64,000 bases of DNA from CAWJAP01 sp963834365. GTDB taxonomy: Bacteria > Acidobacteriota > Vicinamibacteria > Vicinamibacterales > Vicinamibacteraceae. Of this stretch, positions 59,215-64,000 are shown piece by piece; within the stretch, counting starts at the first letter, position 1, and each line of letters begins with the position of its first letter. Under the pieces are notes generated by a model, which saw only the letters and a program-made list of their open reading frames with translations, did no database searches and had not been told where the DNA came from. The translations under genes and the position numbers were made by a program. Where the stretch lies: contig CAWIBS010000032.1 of the NCBI GenBank assembly GCA_963834365.1, positions 248,001-312,000 on the forward strand, in the 5' to 3' direction.

Positions 59215-59406
59215 TCAGGCGGCCTTGACGACCTTGTTGGACTTCAGGCACCGGGTGCAGACGCGAATCCGCTTGCGCGCCCCTCCGACGAGGGCACGGA
59301 CGGACTGGAGGTTCGGATTGAACCGGCGCGGCGTCACGTTGTGCGCGTGGCTGATGTTCCGGCCGAAGGCCGGTTGCTTACCGCAGATAGCGCAAGTCTG
59401 AGCCAT
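59215..59406 (-). CDS. rpmB: 50S ribosomal protein L28, zinc-binding form
   Basis: 63 residues: MAQTCAICGKQPAFGRNISH, AHNVTPRRFNPNLQ, RIRVCTRCLKSNKV. C5, C8, C50 and C53 form a complete zinc site, so this is the C+ form of L28. ATG 59406. Followed at one base by ridA. Confidence 0.95.
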   Translation of the reverse strand: MAQTCAICGKQPAFGRNISHAHNVTPRRFNPNLQSVRALVGGARKRIRVCTRCLKSNKVVKAA

Positions 59407-59483
59407 GGGATTGTCCGGTCGAGGTCACACCCTGAGCCGCCCAGAGTGTTGCGTGCAAACGAGAGAGTTTACCACAGGGCCGC

Positions 59484-60155
59484 TCAGGGCAGGATGATCC
59501 GCCGCTCGGTTGGCGTCTGGCTGCCTGCCGCACCAATCTCGCCTGGACCGGGGGGACGTCCGGGAGCGTCGGCTGCCTGACGGAGTCGATCCAGGGCATC
59601 GAGAAACGCCGTTTCGGATCCGTCGAATTCGCGCGCGGCTGTCTTCGAGCCCGTTTCGAGACGACGGAAGACCGCGGCCGACTCCCGGCCCGGGCGCGGC
59701 TGGCGCGACTCGAACTGGGCCAGAACCTCGCGAAAGATCCGGGAGAGCCGCTGCGCGGGCGCCGACGCCGCCTGGTGCTCGGTACAGGATGCCGTTCGCC
59801 GCGGTCTCGAGCGTGGCGGCTTGCGCGCGGGCGGCGTCGGTGACGTCCGAGTCCACCGGCCCTGGGGCCATCGACGCCCGTTGACGGCCCATCTCCGCGG
59901 TCAGCAACGAGAATCAGCTCCAGCTGCGGGGGCGACAGTCCGTCCACCAGTCGCATCAGCCACGTCAGGTCGCGCTCGCGTTGACGCTGGACGATGGCTG
60001 GAGGGTGGGCGCGTGCCGCCCTCAGGGTACTGGCAGGTTTCCGGGCAGGGAATCTCGCGGAGACGCTTGGTGGCGCAGCAGGTTGGACAGATGTCGGAGC
60101 CCTTGGCCGGGCACGCGCGCCTGGCCGCTCGCTTGCCGCACAACGGGCAGATCAT
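59484..60155 (-). CDS. Zinc-ribbon protein of unknown function (three frameshifts)
   Basis: From ATG 60155 the first 50 residues hold two Cys clusters: CPLCGKRAARRACPAKG and ICPTCCATKRLREIPCPETCQYP. Joining frames near 60010, 59900 and 59775 gives a continuous protein of about 224 residues: RQRERDLTWLMRLVDGLSPPQLELILV, MGRQRASMAPGPVDSDVTDA, FREVLAQFESRQPRP, FLDALDRLRQAADAPGRPPGPG and the end TPTERRIILP at TGA 59484. The N-terminal pattern CPLCGK-(x)n-CPA..(I)CPTCC-(x)-KR-(x)-CP..C is a recurring bacterial zinc module, but I know no function. It is directly upstream of rpmB on the same strand. Confidence 0.68.
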
Positions 60156-60470
60156 CGCGGCCAGCTTTGCACAAGCCGGGGTCGTGCGCCAGCGTCCCGG
60201 CTCCCCCGCCCGGCCGGCGGCCGGCGGCCGGCCCTGAGGGACTCCAGATTTCGCGTCCTCCGTCGATACATGGAGTGCGCGGTTTCGTCCGGGGCGCTGG
60301 CAAAGGGCCGCTCCGATGGAGACCCGGCTCCAGACACGCACCCGGCGAACCCGCGGATGCCGTGTTTTGTGGCGTCAGGCATCGGCACATCGCTTGCTCT
60401 GTACCTCGGTGAAGCTGGCGACGGCCGGGCCGCGGCGAGCACGAACGCGGCCTTCCCGAAGGAGACCGCT
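60156..60470. other. 315-base divergent spacer
   Basis: No gene seen. It contains a GGCCGGC tandem/palindrome cluster at about 60204-60236 and serves as upstream region for the zinc-ribbon gene (minus) and the unknown at 60471 (plus). No clear promoter boxes. Confidence 0.45.
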
Positions 60471-61127
60471 ATGGGGAACGCATCGCGCGAAGGTGCATTG
60501 GTCCATGGACAGGACGGGTCAGGACCCGGAGGAAGGGGCCCGGTCCGGCTCTGTCGCGGTGAGGGCGTGACGGAGTACTTCCGGGAGCTCGTCGAGGACG
60601 CCGTCGGACACCAGCGTCTGCACGTGGACGAAATGACGTCCTACTACGTCGTGCAGGTCCTCGTCGCGTTCGCCCGAACCGATCATGCCGCCGGTGAGGC
60701 GGTGCTCTCGGACGCGCCGCTCGCCGTCAAGCTCGGTGAAGCCCTCGAAGCCGGCGGCTCCCGCCAGCGTCAGTTGCTGCGCAATGTCGGTGACGCGTCA
60801 CTGTTCCTGTCCGGCTTCTTCCCCGATCGGCTTCGCCGATCGCTCGTGAGCGTGGACTACTACGCGGCATTGGGCGGCTACGCTTACGGCTCGCTCAGCC
60901 GCCGCAACGACGACCGGCTGGCGCCGGTATTCCGCGAACTGGCTGAGCATTTCGTGGAGATGGTGGATGTGCTCGAAGAGGTAAGCGAGCGCTCGACCCT
61001 GACATCGCCCAACGATCTGCTCCGCCTCTATGAAAAGTGGCTCAAGACGGGCAGCCGCCGCGCGGCCCAACGCCTGGCCAGCGAGGGCGTCGTGCCGACG
61101 GCCGCCGCGAGCCTTCGGGTCCAATGA
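60471..61127 (+). CDS. Conserved protein of unknown function, DksA-upstream
   Basis: ATG 60471 has a strong ribosome site (AAGGAG, 7 bases before). The first 32 residues are Gly-rich and low in structure; the helical domain starts at TEYFRELVEDAVGHQRLHVDE, so GTG 60567 is the alternative start. The body is nearly all alpha-helix: EMTSYYVVQVLVAFART, LGEALEAGGSRQRQLLRNVGDASLFLSGFF, RRSLVSVDYYAALGGYAYGSL, FRELAEHFVEMVDVLEEVSER, DLLRLYEKWLKTGSRRAAQRLASEG. The block LRNVGDASLFLSGFFPDRLRR recalls a conserved family of unknown role that I have seen in Acidobacteria and Deltaproteobacteria. 218 (or 186) residues, soluble. Confidence 0.7.
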   Translation: MGNASREGALVHGQDGSGPGGRGPVRLCRGEGVTEYFRELVEDAVGHQRLHVDEMTSYYVVQVLVAFARTDHAAGEAVLSDAPLAVKLGEALEAGGSRQRQLLRNVGDASLFLSGFFPDRLRRSLVSVDYYAALGGYAYGSLSRRNDDRLAPVFRELAEHFVEMVDVLEEVSERSTLTSPNDLLRLYEKWLKTGSRRAAQRLASEGVVPTAAASLRVQ

Positions 61128-61538
61128 GGGCGCGCGGGCTTTCGTTCGGCGATTCTTGTTTCAGCGTTTGTAAGGATGTCGGACGAGGACACACTGTGTC
61201 GGTGAGGTGACACCCGATGGGCCGAACCGAATCAGTGTCGCTGGCGTCTAAGCCAGTGTTGCCAACGCGCAGGGTCCTGAATCGGGTGGATGGTGTAAAC
61301 GACTATTTGACATGGCTTTAGGGACTGCCAGACGGCGTGGTGTGGGGGGGTGAACGGTCGAGCTCGTGAGACGACTTCGACCCCCTCCTCCTCTCCCCCC
61401 GTTACAGTTCGCGACACCTCGACCGCCAGGCTCCGCACATTCTGTTGCGGGGTTGCACGGTCCACGTTTTGCAGTTGTCGCTGCGCAGTCCGGGGCCTCG
61501 AGAGCGCCGGGCTGCGACAGGAAAGGAGCGACGGGAAC
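61128..61538. other. 411-base non-coding gap upstream of dksA
   Basis: No gene seen. It holds a short palindrome GACACACTGTGTC (around 61181-61193), a hairpin CTGGC/GCCAG (near 61231-61254) and an isolated TTGACA (61307-61312) without a matching -10. Probably the leader and promoter region of dksA. Confidence 0.45.
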
Positions 61539-62000
61539 ATGGCCAAGCGAAAGATTGCCGCTGCGGTCGAGGCGACCGGGCGTGACACAGAACGATATGC
61601 CGAGCTGCGGAAGATGCTCGAGGACCGTCGCCGCGAGATTCAGAGCGAAGTCCAGTCCCGAATCAAGGACGTTCGTGCCGAAGGCGCGGGCGGTCTGGCG
61701 ACCGGGGTCCTCGATGCGGTCGAAACCTCGGAAGCCGACATCCAGGAAGACATCGAGTTCGCGCTCATTCAGATGAAGGCGGAAACGCTGCAGCGCATCA
61801 ATGAGGCGCTCGAGCGGCTCGAGGAGGGCACCTACGGGCACTGTTACGAGTGCGGTGACGAGATCAGCCCGCAGCGGCTGCGCGCGCTGCCGTTCGCGGT
61901 CCGCTGCAAGGACTGCGAAGAAGCCCGTGAGATTGCGGCACAGCGTGAGCGCACGCTCTCCCGCCGTGGTTCGACCTTCGTCCTCGACCTCTCGAACTGA
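61539..62000 (+). CDS. dksA: RNA polymerase-binding transcription factor DksA/TraR
   Basis: Binds the secondary channel of RNA polymerase and, with ppGpp, shifts transcription in starvation. A coiled-coil (about residues 17-95, YAELRKMLEDRRREIQSEVQ ... ETSEADIQEDIEFALIQMKAET) carries the tip, then ALERLEEGTYGHCYECGDEIS and LRALPFAVRCKDCEEAREI give the C4 zinc finger (C102, C105, C123, C126). ATG 61539 with GAAAGGAG upstream. Length 153 residues. The coiled-coil tip lacks an obvious DxxDxA motif at the usual place (AETSEADI is nearest), so its potency with ppGpp is unsure. Confidence 0.92.
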   Translation: MAKRKIAAAVEATGRDTERYAELRKMLEDRRREIQSEVQSRIKDVRAEGAGGLATGVLDAVETSEADIQEDIEFALIQMKAETLQRINEALERLEEGTYGHCYECGDEISPQRLRALPFAVRCKDCEEAREIAAQRERTLSRRGSTFVLDLSN

Positions 62001-62019
62001 CGGTTCCTCCTGCTATGAT

Positions 62020-62045
62020 GCAGGCTCCGCTCCGGCGGAGCCTGC
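62020..62045 (+). terminator. Strong stem-loop after dksA
   Basis: GCAGGCTCCG and CGGAGCCTGC (10-bp perfect stem, loop CTCCGG), 20 bases after the dksA stop. No T-run follows, so it may be a weak terminator or an mRNA 3'-end stabiliser between dksA and lon. A TATGAT box directly precedes it. Confidence 0.5.
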
Positions 62046-62308
62046 CGTTCCCGCCGGAGACGGCCCCTGTCACGCACGATCGGACCGGCGCGTTCGCGCC
62101 CGGATGCCGGCGGGCGGTCAACACCCGGTGAGAACGGCACACTCGACGGCTGCGGACTGTAGCGGTCCCGTGCGGCGTCTGGACAGCCGTGGAGCATCGG
62201 GTGTGGTTCAATCGTCTGCGCGAATGGTGGCAACAGGCGTGGACCTTTCTGACGGGCGGCGTTCCCGGCGCCTCGCCGGAGGACACATCCGCCCCGGGGA
62301 GCACCGAG

Positions 62309-64000
62309 ATGAGCGCCGAGCCTGAGCGTCTCGAAGCCGAAGAGGTATCGAGTAGCGAACGGCCGGTAATTCCGGACGAGCTTCCCGTCCTCCCGCTCCG
62401 GGACACGGTCCTGTTTCCCAACTCCTTCATGCCGCTCGCGGTAGCGCGCGAAGCGTCGGTGCGCCTCATCGACGAGTCGATGACGGGCAGCCGGCTGATT
62501 GCGGTCTTCACGCAGCGCGACGCGTCGATCGAAGAGCCGACCGAGGACGACCTGCACCGCATCGGCACGGCCACGCACATCCACAAGATGTTCAAGCTGC
62601 CGGACGGCAGCCTGCGGCTGATCGTGCAGGGGCTCACCCGGGTGCGTCTCAAGCGCCTCACCACCATGCGCCCCTACCTCACGGCCGCCGTCGAAGAGGC
62701 CGAGGAGATCAACCTCGAGGCCGATCGCCTCGAGGTGGACGCGCTGCAGCGCAACATCAAGACGAACTTCCAGCAGGTGGTCTCGCTGTCACCGCTGCTC
62801 TCCGACGACCTCCAGACGCTGGCGATGAACATCGCCGAGCCGGGCAAGCTCGCCGACTTCATCGTCTCGAGCCTGCCGACGATCGGCACGACCGCCAAGC
62901 AGGAAGCGCTGGACGCGCTCGACGTCCGCGCCCGGATGGATCTCCTGAATCGGATCCTCATCAAGGAGCTCGAGGTCCTCGAGCTCGGCTCGAAGATCCA
63001 GTCGCAGGTGCAGTCGGAGGTCGGCCGCAACCAGCGTGAGTACTTCCTCCGCGAGCAGCTGAAGGCCATCCAGAAGGAGCTCGGCGAAGACGACGATCAG
63101 ACCAAGGAGATCGAGGAGCTCCGCGACAAGATTCAGGCGTCGGGCATGTCCGAGGCCGTCCTCAAGGAGGCCAATCGCGAGCTGGATCGGCTGTCCAAGA
63201 TGCCGGTCGCCGCCGCCGAGTACACCGTCTCGCGGACGTATCTCGACTGGCTCGTGTCACTGCCGTGGACGAAGAAGACCGACGAGGTCATCGATCTCAA
63301 GCACACCAAGGGAGTGCTCGACGCCGATCACTCGGACCTCGAGAAGGCCAAGGATCGCATTCTCGAGTACCTGGCGGTCCGCAAGCTCAACCCCGAAGTG
63401 AAGGGCCCGATTCTCTGCTTCGTCGGCCCTCCAGGTGTCGGGAAGACCTCGCTCGCGCGCTCGATTGCGACCGCGCTCGGCCGCAAGTTCGTCCGCATCT
63501 CGCTCGGCGGCATGCGCGACGAGGCCGAAATCCGCGGCCACCGCCGGACCTACATCGGCGCGCTGCCGGGACAGATCATCCAGGGCCTGCGCCGAGCCGA
63601 GTCACGCAACCCGGTCTTCGTGCTCGACGAGATCGACAAGCTCGGCGCCGACTTCCGGGGCGACCCGGCATCGGCGCTCCTCGAGGTCCTGGATCCGGAA
63701 CAGAACACCGGGTTCCGGGATCACTATCTCGACGTGCCCTTCGACCTCTCGGACGTGTTCTTCATCACGACCGCGAACATTCTCGATCCGGTACCGCCGG
63801 CGCTTCGCGATCGCATGGAAGTGCTCGAGCTCGCCGGCTACACCGAGGAGGAGAAGCTCAAGATCGCCCGCGAGCACCTCATCGACAAGCAGGTCAAGAA
63901 CCACGGTTTGACGAGCGAACAGCTCACCTTCGACGAGGCGGCCATCCGCACGGTGATCCGCAGCTACACGCGCGAGGCCGGTGTCCGCAATCTCGAGCGC
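62309..64000 (+). CDS. lon: ATP-dependent protease Lon, N-terminal part (runs off window)
   Basis: Degrades misfolded and regulatory proteins. 564 residues are present: the N-terminal LON domain (ELPVLPLRDTVLFPNSFMPLAV, about 25-220), a coiled-coil (NQREYFLREQLKAIQKELGEDD), the AAA+ module with Walker A CFVGPPGVGKTSLARSIA (about 370), RISLGGMRDEAEIRGHRRTYIGALPG, VFVLDEIDKLGADFRGDPASALLEVLDPEQN (Walker B), NILDPVPPALRDRMEVL, and the sensor-2 start REAGVRNLER. The Ser-Lys protease domain lies past base 64000. ATG 62309 with GGGGAG upstream. The frame is open upstream to GTG 62201 (WFNRLREWWQQAWTFL), which would add a 36-residue Trp-rich extension. Confidence 0.95.
   Translation, partial: MSAEPERLEAEEVSSSERPVIPDELPVLPLRDTVLFPNSFMPLAVAREASVRLIDESMTGSRLIAVFTQRDASIEEPTEDDLHRIGTATHIHKMFKLPDGSLRLIVQGLTRVRLKRLTTMRPYLTAAVEEAEEINLEADRLEVDALQRNIKTNFQQVVSLSPLLSDDLQTLAMNIAEPGKLADFIVSSLPTIGTTAKQEALDALDVRARMDLLNRILIKELEVLELGSKIQSQVQSEVGRNQREYFLREQLKAIQKELGEDDDQTKEIEELRDKIQASGMSEAVLKEANRELDRLSKMPVAAAEYTVSRTYLDWLVSLPWTKKTDEVIDLKHTKGVLDADHSDLEKAKDRILEYLAVRKLNPEVKGPILCFVGPPGVGKTSLARSIATALGRKFVRISLGGMRDEAEIRGHRRTYIGALPGQIIQGLRRAESRNPVFVLDEIDKLGADFRGDPASALLEVLDPEQNTGFRDHYLDVPFDLSDVFFITTANILDPVPPALRDRMEVLELAGYTEEEKLKIAREHLIDKQVKNHGLTSEQLTFDEAAIRTVIRSYTREAGVRNLER

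Noticed and set aside
61305..61335. Promoter with TTGACA upstream of dksA
   Set aside because: No acceptable -10 box 16-18 bases downstream.

Overview
The window is gene-dense, high-GC bacterial chromosome with no rRNA, tRNA, CRISPR array, phage or insertion sequence that I could see. The gene set (LptD, an Oar-like TonB receptor with an N-terminal carboxypeptidase-regulatory-like domain, one TonB plus ExbB/ExbD/ExbD, divergent membrane pyrophosphatase, many TPR/HEAT secreted proteins, accD-folC, tgt-yajC-secDF) points to a Gram-negative Acidobacteriota, most likely the Vicinamibacteria (old subdivision 6). That placement is inference, not a search result.

Layout. 1-4.3 kb (minus): dnaG, mutS2 and larB, all broken by several frameshifts. 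4.3-7.3 kb (plus): a membrane GT2 glycosyltransferase and citrate synthase. 7.4-12.1 kb: a GH16 glycosidase, a secreted HEAT protein, lepA and lepB. 12.1-18.5 kb (mainly minus): yggS, a TPR protein, a single-domain response regulator, dinG-type helicase, glyA, rpiB. 18.5-25.5 kb: rlmI-like methyltransferase, nickel transporter homologue, a small lipoprotein, thiC, a secreted unknown, M20 peptidase, htpX. 25.5-33.0 kb (minus): deoxynucleoside kinase, accD, folC, lptD, rfbB and an SDR epimerase/reductase. 33.1-36.5 kb (plus): menC-type enolase-superfamily enzyme and a HEAT-cyclophilin lipoprotein. 36.5-37.1 kb (minus): a compact unit with its own promoter and terminator encoding two copies of the same 17-residue Lys/Ala peptide. 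37.5-40.4 kb (minus): TPR protein and ddl. 40.5-51.8 kb (plus): tgt, yajC, secD, secF, uppP, a DUF502 protein, hppA, tonB, exbB, exbD, exbD. 52-56.4 kb (minus): TonB-dependent receptor and a TPR lipoprotein. 56.6-64 kb: rel, ridA, rpmB, a zinc-ribbon unknown, a second unknown, dksA and the 5' part of lon.

The genes serve core functions: replication and repair, translation, protein export and quality control, envelope building (LPS insertion, undecaprenyl phosphate recycling, D-Ala-D-Ala, nucleotide sugars), proton-driven outer-membrane uptake, and the stringent response (Rel plus DksA).

Two things stand out. First, the twin microprotein unit at 36,566-37,070: two 54-base ORFs encode MAKKAAKKAAKKTAKKR with seven synonymous differences, which argues for selection on the peptide. 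Second, spacers carry several families of short degenerate repeats, and in at least six places the repeat begins exactly at the TAG stop of the preceding gene. Caution: many universally conserved genes carry single-base frameshifts, five of which are best explained by one extra G in a G-run. These look like sequencing errors, so the broken genes are probably intact in the organism.
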